Assembly: GCA_051294375.1 (NCBI GenBank)
Contig: CM119270.1
Location: 15,561,845 to 15,625,844, forward strand
Length of the DNA: 64,000 nt
Direction: 5' to 3'
DNA from: Paraspadella gotoi
Taxonomy: Eukaryota > Chaetognatha
The translations under genes and the position numbers were made by a program. A model generated the notes under the pieces. The model was not told the origin of the DNA. It made no database searches and worked only from the letters and a program-made list of their open reading frames with translations. Positions 1 through 61,146 of this stretch are shown one piece after another (position 1 is the stretch's first letter; every line of letters starts with the position of its first letter).

Positions 1-8624
<8,624 letters not shown>

Positions 8625-9311
8625 GCTTTTGTTTGTTGTATCTTTTTAAACGAATTAAACAAAACAAAATATACTCCATATCGGTACTAATATCGACAAC
8701 GACAACAACAAAAAATCTTGGTTTGAGATCAATTTAAACGCGAACTTGAAATTTGTCTCTTTTTGCTGTAACTTGGTTGGAATCGTGTGGTGTTATGTTC
8801 TCTTTGCACTGTTATGACAATCACGAAAAAAAACTTGGACAAAACTCTGATAAAAACAGGTTGTTTCTTTTTCCTTTCGTTTTTCTTACCTTGCGATAAT
8901 TGTAACGTGAATTAATGTTTATTTTTCCCGCCTTTTCATTGAAAAAACATAATTTGGTTTTTCATTAATTTTTTTTTTTGGCGTTTACTTTTTGGGTTGT
9001 ATTGGGCCCTCCTCTCCGCGAAAATTATTTAACAATCTAGGTTTTTTATGTATTTTTTCTTATCTTTTTTTTTTTTTGAGAAAAAAATGTTGTGTGTTGT
9101 AGCAAATATAAGTGAACGCAAATATAATAATAAAACAAAAACCGCCGAGTCGTTTCAGGTTTTTTTTATTTAATGAGAGAAAACAGAACAACAGTTGTGA
9201 ACAACTTCTCATGCTCCGACCTTTTTTGGTTTTGAGTTTTTCTGGGGGGAAAATGAGCTATCGAATGCGCCTCTCCGATTCTTTTTTCTTTATGTTAGAG
9301 AGAGAGAGATT

Positions 9312-9343
<32 letters not shown>

Positions 9344-9476
9344 TAGAGAGAGATAGTTTAATTTCTAATTTTTATGCCGCAAAAATATTGGGAATCGGAC
9401 TGGTACAAACAATAGTAACAAAGGAGACTAAAAAATTACAAACCAATTTCTGATGAGGCTACAAACAAAACAAAAA
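8625..9476 (+). other. 3' UTR and flank of gene 1
   Basis: This stretch is AT-rich with T runs and no coding potential. Possible polyadenylation hexamers are ATTAAA at 8654-8659 and AATAAA at 9129-9134. The second is followed by T-rich sequence from about 9160 and is the more plausible end. A short imperfect GA/GATA microsatellite lies at 9297-9357. The opposing alpha-2/delta gene ends from the other side, so the two 3' ends may come within a few hundred bases of each other. Confidence 0.45.
9129..9134 (+). promoter_or_regulatory. Candidate polyadenylation signal AATAAA of gene 1
   Basis: A canonical AATAAA lies about 505 nt after the stop codon of gene 1, with a T-rich stretch 30-40 nt downstream. 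It was chosen by position only. Confidence 0.3.
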
Positions 9477-11152
9477 TATGAAAGATACTACTACTATTTT
9501 TTTTTAAATTTTATTTCTGTTCCAGCTACAGTTTTTTTCGACTAGCGCCATTACCGGGCGAAACCAATCTTCACTTTCTAGTTTCATAGTTTTTCATATT
9601 TTTGCCAGAACCATCCGTAAAAAGTCTGTACAAAACATCTATACAAATACTTTTCAACAATCTACAAAAAAAAATATATGGCCGTCCAAAAAATAAAAAA
9701 AAGCACGTTTATCGAAAGCCGAGATTATCACTCAATTTACCGGCTCCATAATGCACACGGCCGTCTCTCTCGCTCTCAGAGGAGTAGCGCGCTTTTGTGG
9801 AATAAAAAGCGAAAAAAAAGGTTTTTTTTGAGTAATTGATTTATGAGTATCAAATTCATGAAAAAAGAATTAACATCGCCCCAAACTCGCCCGCAGTCGA
9901 TCAAAATCCTTTTCAAGAAGTAAACAGGATAAAAGGTAAAAATCTTGTCTAAAAATGTAGTCAAAGATTGTGAAACAATGTGAACTACAATATGAGTAAA
10001 ACCGTGCAGTAATTTTTTTTTTTTTTTTTGGTTTTTGTTTTGATTGATGACGAATTTAGCTGTAAAGAAATGCTGCAACGCGCAGTTGTTAGGGCGAAGT
10101 AGCATTTATGACTAGACGAGACAATTATTTATAAAGCGTAATTTGTTCGTAGTGTATTTTAAAATTTACTTAAATGAGTAAAATATGGATAATTTTTATA
10201 TTGGTAGTACCAATTTCATAAATTTGCTCAGCTTACTTTATCAAAATATTTTTCATCAATAGTAAAATAGAATTTAAAAAAAAATTGTTAAAAAAACTAT
10301 GGTAAAAATTAGTTAGTTTGTTTTTTTTAATAAAAGAATCTCGCTAAAACCGAGATGTTAAATTTTAACAATTCATCGAAAATCTTTGTGCCTTGTGATC
10401 CGCTAAAAGGTGCTGTCAATGATAAGAAGTGATTCTCGATTGCACATAACGCTGGTGCCGAATCATTGAGCAATACACAAAAATAACTTTAATATTCTAT
10501 CGCTTAAAAGTCTTCTATAAATTTCTACTTAGTTAAAATTTTAAAAATCTATCGTGGAAACTACTACAGGGCAATCCCGACAACAGGTTTATAACACGAG
10601 TTAGCACCCGTCAAGCTCGGTTTATCTTTGATCGTTAATTTACTTTTTTTTCACAGAAGGTGAAGATGATACGTAAAGACCCTAATACCGTTTCCCGGTT
10701 GTATATATATTAAGGTGTAATATATACTAATCAAAATATTAAATAAAGTGAAAGGCGAGTATTCTTTTCAACTACGGGAAAGGAAACTCAGGTCGTTACG
10801 CCCTCTGCATTATTGCTTATGCCCATATTTCGTCTATTTGGAAGAAATAATTTTGAGTAACGATTAAGAGCAAAAAAAAAAGAAGAAAAAAAGAAGAAGA
10901 AAAAACGTAATCGTAGATCCTTTTTTCGAGGGGAGGGGAGGGGGGATGGAGAATATAATTAACGATAAATAAATAATGAGAATAGAATAAATAATACTAA
11001 AAATATACTAAATAAATTATAACTAACGCCGCCCAAATTTTGTCTCCTTGACGTGGAAATTGCTTTTTTAGTGTCGAAAATAATTTTGATATGAGGTTTT
11101 TCGAAGTCGTCGCCTGAGCGTTCATCCTTTTTTACGTGGCTGCGGAATTGAA

Positions 11153-11312
11153 TGTGAATGTGGCGTCGCTAGCTATGACGTGAATGTGGCGTCGCTAGCT
11201 ATGACGTGAATGTGGCGTCGCTAGCTATGACGTGAATGTGGCGTCGCTAGCTATGACGTGAATGTGGCGTCGCTAGCTATGACGTGAATGTGGCGTCGCT
11301 AGCTATGACGTG
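11153..11312. repeat. 26-bp minisatellite, six units (copy 1)
   Basis: Six head-to-tail units of 26 bp, each containing GTCGCTAGCTATGACGTGAA, so each carries GCTAGC and TGACGT. The array lies 315-475 nt downstream of the alpha-2/delta stop codon (minus sense), probably inside its 3' UTR. Units in this copy are almost identical. Confidence 0.9.
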
Positions 11313-11626
11313 GTTGCGTCGCGGTTGAGACGTTTTCGAAATTACTCGTTCGTCTTTTGTCTGAGATTGTGCTTTTAAAACAATTGGTGAATGCTGAGGT
11401 GATGTTATGGTTCGGTTGTTCGGTTGGTCGGTTCACCTTTGTAAAAAATAAGTTTTGTTAACATATAGTGATGCTTTTGTTCTTCTCTTGTCCCGAGAGA
11501 CACTGTGATGTGTTGGGGTTTTTTTGTAATTTCCGTCGAGCCACCCTGTAGCGATAACTGGTTCTTCTTTTTAGACGCCCCAGAGTAACCCTGTAGACAC
11601 GATGAATCAGACTTTGGACGCGGTCA

Positions 11627-39265
<27,639 letters not shown>

Positions 39266-42200
39266 GTTGGCGGACGGCGGGCGGCGACGTCTGGAGCAAG
39301 AGAGAGATAGAGATAGAGCGAGAGCGGGGAAGGGGGGGATAATACCTATCCCTCTGGACCGAGATGCTCTTTTGTCCGTTCAGTTTAGCCGCTCAGAGGA
39401 AAGAAGAGACTGTTGATGGACCACAGCGAGCGCCCGAAGATGCTCTGGTGGTTCAATGGAGAAAACTTTTTTCGAACTTTAAGAACAAAAGGTGTTAGAA
39501 AAGGAGTTTAGTCTCACAAAACATTTTTGTATTAGTATTTGTATTGTATTTTTCTTACAAATAAAAATATAAAATTCTCACAAAACAATACTATATATTT
39601 GTTTTATATAAAAAGCTTTTATTCCTCTAATGAAAACCAAACAATTCTAAACAATATCTGGCCGAACGCGCAGATTTTTTTAAAAGTTAAATACGGGTTT
39701 TTTTTTGGTTTTTCAAAGTGTTTGTAAATAATTGCGTTCAGTTCAAGAGTGGTTTTAAGTTTTTCAGTCAAAAATGTCACCATTGTGTTATATTTCGACT
39801 CTAATGCGTGATATCTATTAGAAAACTATGACAGATTGTAATCTAATCTTGTGTTGTATAGATGCTTCCTCTATTTCCAGAAGACAACACTGACTTGTCC
39901 TTCCCAAATTGAGTTATTAGATATAATGATAAGTAAAAAAATTTTAAGAAAATAAGCAATATATATTTGATTAAATAATATAGATTAAAAATAGAAAATA
40001 GTGAAACAAGTAATTTGCAACTTTTCACTAATTTAAATAGAAATTAATATTTATTTAAAGAAGTATTAAGTTTTTTTTAATAGGAAGAATAGAAAAAAAT
40101 TTGTAGTAACTAAGAGAGATTATCGTGAACGATCATGCGAAATTTTTTTTAACTATTAAATAAAATAAATAGAATCAGGATTTCACCGTCGCTGACTTTT
40201 TTTCCTTAATATGGATTAAGGAAAAACCTCATTGTTTAATCTTCGCTATTTTTTACAAAAGTTAATCGTAATACAAGTTCCCACTTTATAACAAAACTTG
40301 GTACTTTTTCGAATGAATAAAAGGGTACGCTATAATATAGATTTTCTTTAAATTACCAATGTTATCATTGTGGGCCTTATCAATGGTATTGTCTTAGACT
40401 GGTTCCTTGTCATCATCATCATTATCGTTCATTGTCATCATCGTCATCTTTCCACTAAGCTCGCTGGGTGGAACCTTTTCAACGACAGAAATAAACTCAG
40501 GAAATGAAATTCTCGATTTGCATAATTGCATTCGATCGCTTATTGTTCCACCCTCAATTTTATCGACAAAAAAAAAGGGTGGAATCTCCGTTTCATGAGA
40601 CCCGATTTAACGAGATTCCCGTGACAAGTTAACGGTTTTAACGAAGTTTGATTGGTCCAACGACGCGGTCGCTATTTTTCCTTTCGTTTTTTTTTTTCGT
40701 CGATATCACAAAAATTTGTTGTTGTAGCTTGACTTAATATATAGGCTAAAATAAATATTTCACCAGTAACCGGGTATCTTTCTTCATTGTTCAGTGAACA
40801 ATGTTCACTTCTCTACTTTGACATCGAATTTAAAGTGAAACGCGAATTTTTATTTTCTCATCATTTATTGTCTATAGATTCATCTAGCGGTAGATCATGT
40901 GTATAAATTATGACAGATTCCAAGACCACTAAGCAAGCAAACTTCTAAAATCAAATGAATATATTAGAGAGAAAAAAAACTTGATTTTTTTTTCTTCTTC
41001 ATTCTTCACGGTCGCGAAAATCATCACTTGAGCTCGGAATCACAATATTATTGTGAATAAATAAAATCGCTATCGATCAAAACTAAAAATAAAGTTTCGT
41101 GAGGATTTTCCGCGCGTAACTGACGCCAACGATAACATATATAATGTTCTATTTCGCAGTATAAATCATTATCAGCGATATATTTATATTAATATTATTA
41201 ACATTAATATTATTGTTTACTAAGTTCCTTCGATGTTAGTTCTAAGAAAATATAAAGAAACCAGCCTTCTCCATCCTCCTCTCGAATAGTTATCATTCAA
41301 ATCTTTTTTTTTTTTCGAAAAGGCTCGAAATATCGTCAGAGAGATATGATTAAAAAAAAAAATAATGTTATATCTCGCTGGTGCGGTGCGACATGTTCTA
41401 TGTATGAAAATTTTCAAAAATTACATCCAACGAACTTGTTTATAGATGAAATAACAAACCTACTCATTATTAGGAAATTTCGTTCCATTACTCTTTTTTT
41501 TCATAACCAACAAATGTTTCTTTCCCTGGCTTCTATCATTTTGTTTGTTTTACTTTTTCCGTTTGGTTTATAGTATCGGTGGATATCCACCTACAGTATT
41601 GAAAAAAAAATGTAATAATTGTGCTCATAGTCACGGTAATTGTACGATAAATTCGAAGGGGATCCGAATATTAAAATCTAAAGATGTAATCAGTTTATTT
41701 GTTCCAAATTTGTTTAATTTTGTATAAAAAAAATACCAAAAAAGCTATAATTTGTTTTTTTGTTTTTTCTTCTTTTTTTTTTTTTGAAAAAAAAATTCGA
41801 TGAATTCACACGATTCAATTATTGTTTTTGTTAATAATATCAATAATGTTTTTGTTATTATTATTATCATTACCATTAATATTATTTTGCGGTCGATATC
41901 GACTTACGCATGTCATCGCGAAATTCGATAAAAAATGGCATTAAGGTAGTAATAAATATCGAACGCGTCGAAGATAAACTTGAAAAAGAAATGGAACCAA
42001 AAAAAAAGGAGAGAAAAATGGCTAATTTATGAAATAATACGCTATGAGGCACACAACAATTTTGTTTTGTTTTGTTTTTTTTGTTCAGAATTTAGTCGAA
42101 AGAACGAGAGGTTCTTTTTGAGTCAACAACCGAGAGAAGGGGGTTTTGGGGGGGGAAGGGAGAGTGGGCGTTTGTGAGGGGGTGGGAAGGGAAAGGGGTG

Positions 42201-43005
42201 GGAAGGAGAGGGGGGAATTTGTGGATGGGGGTGGGGGAGGAAAGAGGATGAGGGGAGATGGAGAGATAATTTATTGGCGATCGTAATTGAATGGCAGATA
42301 TTTTTCTTCGGTGGGTGGAAAGGGATGGGCGGAAAATTCGGGCCGGGGGGTTTCTAGTTTGGATGGCAGATATCCATACGTCCTCTATTTTTTTTGGCTT
42401 TTTTTTTTTTTGTTCCAAGTTCGAGACCCACGAACCGACTTTAGTCTTTGGTTTAATTTCAACGACGTTTCAAGTAAGGCATTCAGGGTTTGGACACAGT
42501 ATAATCGAAATAAAACGATGAACAAATTACATTTAAGATGAGCGGATGATTGATTTTTTTTTTTTTTTTTTTTATTTTTTTTTTTGTTATGAAATTCCGA
42601 AATATTCAACTATACTCGATTCGACCCTTTGTTATTTTCGAAGCCTTTTTTTATAAGTTTATTTCGTTTTGAAAATGTGGAAGGAAATTTTAATCCGGTT
42701 CTCATCTTTTTTCTTTAATTAGAAGCGAACATAATTTTTGTTCTTTTGTTCTTGAGCACCGATGTTTTTTTTTTTATATATGCACGCCTGTCGAGTCAAC
42801 GTCAACGGAAAATATATCGCATTCAGCGTCGGGCGTTTGAGACGAAATTTTTTGAGACACGTTTACGGAGGACAGAAAATGATGGCCGCGGTTGAATTCA
42901 GTGCACTGTAGTTCTGACTGATCGAACCGAGTCTTGAGCCTCGTCAAATTGTTATTCCACGATTTCGATTCCATTCTTCGTTCCGTCTTCCAATCTTCGT
43001 CGGCT
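39266..43005. other. Intergenic region between alpha-2/delta (5' side) and gene 3 (3' side)
   Basis: About 3.7 kb. The first 100-150 bp upstream of the alpha-2/delta ATG are GC-rich with a GA/GATA stretch and probably hold its 5' UTR. The rest is strongly AT-rich with homopolymer runs and no coding signal. The 3' UTR of the downstream minus-strand gene must lie at its right end; a minus-strand AATAAA occurs near 42270 but there is no further support for it. Confidence 0.6.
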
Positions 43006-54210
<11,205 letters not shown>

Positions 54211-57200
54211 CTTTTGATGGAGGAAGAGAGGGTGAGGGGGGGTGGGGGGGTGGGATGGGGGATGGGGGACGGGGGAGGTGGAGGAAAGAAGGAATGAAGA
54301 AGAGAGACGAGAGGAAAATAAAAAAAAGAGTACGAGTAAGATAAGAGGAAAGAGAAGAAGATAACGAAAAGAAAACGAAAAAAAAAGTTAGTTTGAAAGC
54401 TAGAATACATAATGACGCAATGATCGCCGAACAAACAGACGGACAGAGAAGAACGGACGGATGGACTGACAGACGGACGGATGGCCCGTCAAACAAACCG
54501 ATTGTATTCCCTTAAAAGTTCGTGAAGAAGAATTATTGTCGGTCGGATCGTAAATGGTAGCGACGAAAAAAAAAAAAGTAATTGTTGGTCTCTGTTTCAG
54601 ATTTACTGAATCTGCAATTTGTTTGGTTTCGAAATTCTCGCACTGAGTTTAAAATCCCGCCATTTTTGTTCATCGATGTACGATGACATTTTTCTTTTCT
54701 TTTTTTTTTTTGAACGATTGCGGTGGCAGCTGAAATCCATGTATTTTCAATTCTCTATTTAGCTGAATTACTAACAAATTTGTATTGCCCTGTCAAACCG
54801 TTGTTATAAATAGTTAAAATTTTTTTGGGGGGAAACTAAAACTTTTTATTCAAAATTATTTCAATATATTTATTTCATGAATAACACAACAGTATTTTTT
54901 CCTTTATTTTGTACATTTCAGATTTTATCATACGTTATAATACGTTAGGTTTAATATGACAGACAAATTAGGCCAGAAATCTTTACGACCTAATAGCGCT
55001 AGATTATCTTAAAATAATCTTTAAATTGTAGAAATGTCATCGTGTCATTATGTAGTTAGAAGGTACTAAATATCTTTTCATAAAAGATATATAGATAAAA
55101 TATTTTAACCACAGAATCAATTTAACTTTATTGAAAAAGGGGGCTATTTAAAAAAATTGTAAAGTAGAATTTCTAGATTTGAAAGACTGGTAAACACAAG
55201 AATTATACTAAATTAATTTTTTGAATATATATAAAAAAATTCATTGAGCAATCATTAATTTTGCTTATCACTCACATTTGTAGACATGATTGAGTACACA
55301 TCCGAATGAGCTAATTTAAAATCACGTTTTATTGTAATATATTCTTGTAATGAATGGTATAGATAACACATATTTAATACTGGTTCTTCACAAAAAAATT
55401 GACACGTTCCCTCCAAACTTTTTCAAGATTTGAATCACTTTTTTTAAAAACTATGTGCTAAAAATTAAATTTAGACCATCTTATTGGTTACAAAATCGAT
55501 ACAATAGGATATTTTGAGTATATTAAAATATCTTTACCAGAAAAATGGCTTCATATAAAAACTTTTTTTTTTGTTTTTTTTTTCAATTTCTGTAAAAGTT
55601 GTGTTATTCATTTATATTTCTATCTTTAAAAAAAGTTTTGAATAATTTAATTTAGTTCATTGTGATTTTTAGAAAATTTTAAAAATTAAAAAAGAAATCC
55701 TTACTAAGCCAGCTTTACCATTGATGAAAATTTGTTGAATCGTGGTTACTAGATTTGGAGTAGAAAAGCTGGGTTCTTCCTCCTATGGCTGCTGTTATCG
55801 CTTTTAATGGTGATTAACAGAAAAAAGGTCAATATTTCTGGCCGTCTTTATCTTTTGCTGTATTTTTAAGGTGGCTTTTATCTGATGAGTCAGAGGCTTA
55901 ATACTGATGTTTTTAGCATAATAAATGGGAATTGATGGTTCAGACGTACATTAGACGTTTCACTTAGGGCTTATGTTTCTAAAACTAGTTGAGTAATCGC
56001 TTTTCTTGTCAAAGCTCATACAATATCGATAACAAAACTGCTTCGGGATAAAATGTAAATGGAAGGAAATCAATGTGATTAATGCCTGTTGCATCAAAGT
56101 ACTAAGGATAGCTTAATTGTTAATGATATGGAGATGGAATGGAGTTTAATGAAATTATTTTGAAATTGATTTACTAGAAATAATGTTATAAGTATGTTTT
56201 TATATTTCAATTTATTCAAAAAAACAAGCTGTAGTATGTTTTATTCCATGATGAGACCTCTTTTTTAAATAATTCATAATGAAAAATAGTTCATGAAATT
56301 ACATTCAATTAACATATATTTTTGAGCCATTTTCCCGATTGTTTTTAGTTATTAAATATTAGTATTGATTTAAGCCATTTGTATTGATTTTGTTGGTAAA
56401 CCTGTGTAATAATTGTGATCCAAAAACATGAGCGCCTGAATCAAAACAACGTTACATTTACAGTATGTTTTTGATGATTAACTGAGAATGTTGTTTGATT
56501 CAGGGCACGGAAATATGGACTTATACGACTAAAACAAAAGATTCCTAGAATTCGAAGAGCCTATTATAGCTATCAACTAAAATCTAATGTACTTCTAGGT
56601 CTAATAAATTGACAAATCTAAAAAAAAAATATTTGATTATTTCTATATCCTTAATTTGGATAACAATCGATCCCAGTAACTTTTTTATTAATACTGTAAA
56701 GCAATGATTTTTGTAAAAAATTTGACCTGGGATTGGGATTATTCTTAATGATTGACTAATTCTTGACAGGCTTTAATCAATTTTTTTTACATTATAAATT
56801 CAATTAACTATTGCATGAAAAGCCTTATCAATAAGTATTTGTGGTGTCAAAATCACAAATAACATAAAATAACTGAGCATTAAGAATTAAAGCAACAAGA
56901 AGCCCCGAGCCATAAAACAAGGAAAACATTCAAGCAAAAACTGCTAAAGAGAATCTAATAGAAGATATCATAGCACACAAATATAACAGAACAGGATGAA
57001 ACAAAGAACTTTTAAAAATATTTAATTATCTCAGAAGATCTAGTTTAGAATGTTGGTAATCAGTAACAATGTGCTACAAAAACAATTACTTTTTATAATT
57101 ACGGTTATGCAAATAAATATACTTTTGATTTGAGCTAAAGTGAATCATTGTTTTTAAATTCTGATAATTTCATATTTTGAACCGCTACTCTAGAGTGAGA

Positions 57201-57529
57201 CTAAATATAAACCACAAAGTGAAAAACGTGAAAAAAATAAAAAACACAGAATCAATAAAACAAAAAATGCTATATGTACAATGTGAAAAGACAAAATCTG
57301 TAATTAGCGTCTTTGGAGTATTAAAAAAACTTAAAAAAAAAACAAAAGGCTAATTTACTTAGCAGGTGATATCAGTTGATTATAATATTAATAGTCTTTA
57401 AGCTAAACTTTAACAAAGAGGTCCCATAATGATGAATGGCGATTATGAAAGGATAGATCAAGGTTAAACAATAAATGGGAGACTTTTGAAAATTTAATTT
57501 GGTTTTCAACTCGAATGAAAAGAATGATG
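54211..57529. other. Region upstream of gene 3 and downstream of gene 4
   Basis: About 3.3 kb. The first 300 bp are G- and purine-rich and may hold the 5' UTR or promoter of gene 3. The rest is AT-rich, with no convincing coding exon on either strand. The 3' UTR of gene 4 must begin at 57529 and run leftwards. Confidence 0.6.
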
Positions 57530-60500
57530 TCACATGCTGTTTGTGTCATGTTTAGAATCATTGCTTTTTCTTGTAGCTGGCTTTCGGCGATTGTTGCTCT
57601 GCTTCTCGGTTTCATTATCAGTCAGTTGACATTTAGGTCTTTTTGGAGAAGTTAATGAATCCTGCGGAGAAGATGTGTTGCCATTGCGTTGAGCAGGGGC
57701 ATTGACAACAGTGGCAGGAGAAGTTGAATCTTCTGGAGTAAAATCTGGCTGCAAGGGGGGAGGAGGCGGTGGGCCGCGTGAGCTTGATGAAATGGACGGT
57801 TGTGGTTGCATGGAATCGTTTGTCGAAGGCATTGAGCGAAGGTTTGGAGTTATGATAACGGCATTTATTGAAGAAAGCCCATCAGAGGAATGGCCCTCTG
57901 GTGAAACGGACGAATCCTCATTGTTGATAATGATTGGTCGTGGGATATGAAGTGCGTGAGGATCTGGGTGTTGCACTCTACCATGTCTGGGTGTTAAAAA
58001 TGTTTCAGGACCAGGAACTTGTCCTAAGGAGGGTGCCTGAAGCTTTGGCGTTTTTGCTGGCGGTGAAAAATTAGAGCCTATACCAAAGTGAATGTTTTGT
58101 ACAGATTGACTTGTATTCAGTACTTTTTGAGACCTGTTGGAAGGAACTGCAGCTTGAAAACCACGCTGTGGATGATGCTGAATGCAACCTTCAATTACTG
58201 TGGGTTTGTTTAATGGAATACCAAAAAGTGGAATGGCAGTGAATGAAGCTGTCGGTTGAAGAGAGTTGTCTCGAAGTGGATTACGGGGAGGTGGGGTAAA
58301 AGGCATGTTTACTCGATGGTGCTGTTGCTGGAGATTCAAATCTGAACCATTTAAATTAGATACAGAAACTGAAGAAAAATTTTGAGGGTGTTGCTGTGCT
58401 TCTCGTTGGATTTGAGCAATGGAACCTTTGTTCAGTGGAACCCCAGTGAATACTAATTGTTCAAGACTAGACTTAGCAACTTTGATATGTGACGGATGAA
58501 AAAAAATAGGCGTGTCAACGTTGGAAACTGGTACTGTTTTTGACTGCTTTATCTGTTTTGCGTTTTTGGCTGCTGTAACCTTTTTCCCTTTAATTTCATT
58601 TTCAGCCTGATTGCTATTCATTTCATCAGTTCTGCAAAAAAACTGAGAAGATGATGAAGCAAATGCTCCTCTTCCTTTTCCTTCCATTCCATCTATGAAA
58701 GAGCTCGTTGGACCATCAGTTTCTTGAAAATCTCTGATTGTGTGTTTTTGTTCACCGCCACCTTCCTTTTTTTGTAACCTAAAAATGGACTTGGGTTGTT
58801 GCTGCTTGTGATGTTGTTGGACTTTGCCGCGATTTTGATCGACAAAAGTAGCAGCCAGAAAGTGAGACTGTTCTTTTTTCTTTGTTTGGGGTATTGCAGC
58901 CGTTTGCAAAACAACAGGCTGTATTAATGTATTGCCACCTATACCATTATCGCGAAATTGTTTAGAAAATCCTTTTTTCATTCCCTTATTAGCCTCTGAA
59001 TTATTTTCCCCATCCCTTGGATAATTTACCACACCAGAAGAATGAAACATTGTTACATGATTATACCCAGACTGTCTCCCACCACTATCAATTCTATAAG
59101 TTGTCCCAGTCTCTGATGATTGTTCATCAAAGTCAGTGTCACCGTCAGTATAATCAGAGCACGATTGCTGCTGTCTACCCCAATTTCGTCTAAGTCCAAA
59201 TGATCCAAAATAATTTCTTGGATCCGTCACTGCCTTACCTTTGTGTTTTTTGAAGTAATTGCGACGCCACAGTATGAAGAGGCAGATTATAAAAAGCACC
59301 ACCATGATGAGAACGGTAACGATGACACCAATAATAGTGCCCATGCTACTTTTGGCAGCTTTTCCGCAATTTCCTTCCACAGTCAAACTAAACTTTTGCT
59401 CAACACGTCGTTCTCCGAGTTGTGCCTTGCATCGGTAGACACCACCATCAGTTGCCACAACTTTTTTTACAAGCAAAATCCAGGTTCCTTCATTGAGAGA
59501 TGGTGGATTTGTGGGTATCATGGGAATGTACTTCTGAGGACGTATGGATATCCGCCCGACAATGGTATCAAAGATTCCATCGGGAGATTGGCGTTCCCAA
59601 GATATGGGATTTTTCAGGCTACATATGAGTTCAACATCTGTTCCAACTCGAGCGCAAACCTTTTCATCACCGCCATGCGTTAGAATGTTTTCCGTTGAAG
59701 ATGTTATCATCCAATGAGATGGCGGAACATTAGCCCCACCACTGTGGTCGCCACCACTAGCAGTTGCCCCACAAGAAAGAGCCAGCAACAATGGCAGTAA
59801 GATTGAAGATACTGCCAAATGGAGCAGAAGGGGTGAGAATAAGGGGCGCACATAGCGTTTAGAAGGCTTGGCGAGCACTGATGGTGGAAAGTGATAGGGG
59901 GTAGATTTTGGTCGAGATTTTGGGCGAAAATGATGATCCGTTTCGGAGCAATTAAAGTCAACTTCAAAGCAATAGAAATTAGAGCTACACGATTCAGATT
60001 TTATGCAATGAGAGTCAGGTTTGGCTTGAGGATGAGTTTTTAACGTTTCTGAAGTGGAAGGCTCACAGATGCAATCCTTTGCGAGTTTTGGAATAATAGA
60101 AAGGCGCCATTCGAATGTGAAGATGAAATAACAATGCTGGACAAACAAGCTGATGTAATATTGAATGGATGGAATCAAAGACTTTGAGAGTGTAAAGAAT
60201 GGTGATATTGTCGTCAAGCAATCCGTTTCTAAAAGTCTATCGCGGTGATCAATTTTTGAGAATAATTGGCCCCGTACAATTGCGTATTTTGTAATGTTTT
60301 TGGTGAAATTTGTATTATTTTTAGAATTCGGCACAAGTGCTGTCACTAATTGTAGGAATTTTGCTGTTTTTTGATGCGAATCGAATGAATTTTTTTTCAA
60401 AAGATGAACCTTGTTTTCTACTGATTGTTCACTCGTTGGAAGGGTCTGATTGTTACTAACTAGGCAGATAATTTTAAAGGTAAAACCAAAATTGGGTTCT

Positions 60501-61064
60501 GCATAAGAATGCAGACAGTCAAAGTTTATTGAAGGAAATTGTGCTTTGCAGTGATTGTCTTGGCTCCCAACACTCTCTGCCTCTAAAACTGGCAAAAGAC
60601 AGTTGTATATATGATGATTTTCATGTTGAAACTGGCAAAACAAAAATGAAAACAAGAATAACAATAACAATAGTATCAACAATGTTTGCCATGGATTTAT
60701 GACAGTGTTGCAGGTTGGATAATCCAAGGATATTTTTTTCCTAATAAATATCATCACCATGATTTTTGTAGATGGCATAAGCGTATCATGGAATGGGAAT
60801 TTGAGTGGATGTGGGTATGGACTGTATGAATGCTCAAACGCAAACCCACGGTCTGATGGTATATTTTTTTCATTTCCTCGATGGTCCCTTAGTAGCATAT
60901 GCACGTGAATGTAGAGTAACTGCAAAATGCTGACATTGAATCGCGACAATGAGTTGCGAGATGTAAAACAATTTATGCAAATGTATGATTTAAGACACCA
61001 TGTTTGGCAGAAACAGAAGGGTATGTTTGACACTTTTGAAGTTGAGAAGGATGACGACGACAAA

Positions 61065-61105
<41 letters not shown>

Positions 61106-61106
61106 C

Positions 61107-61146
<40 letters not shown>

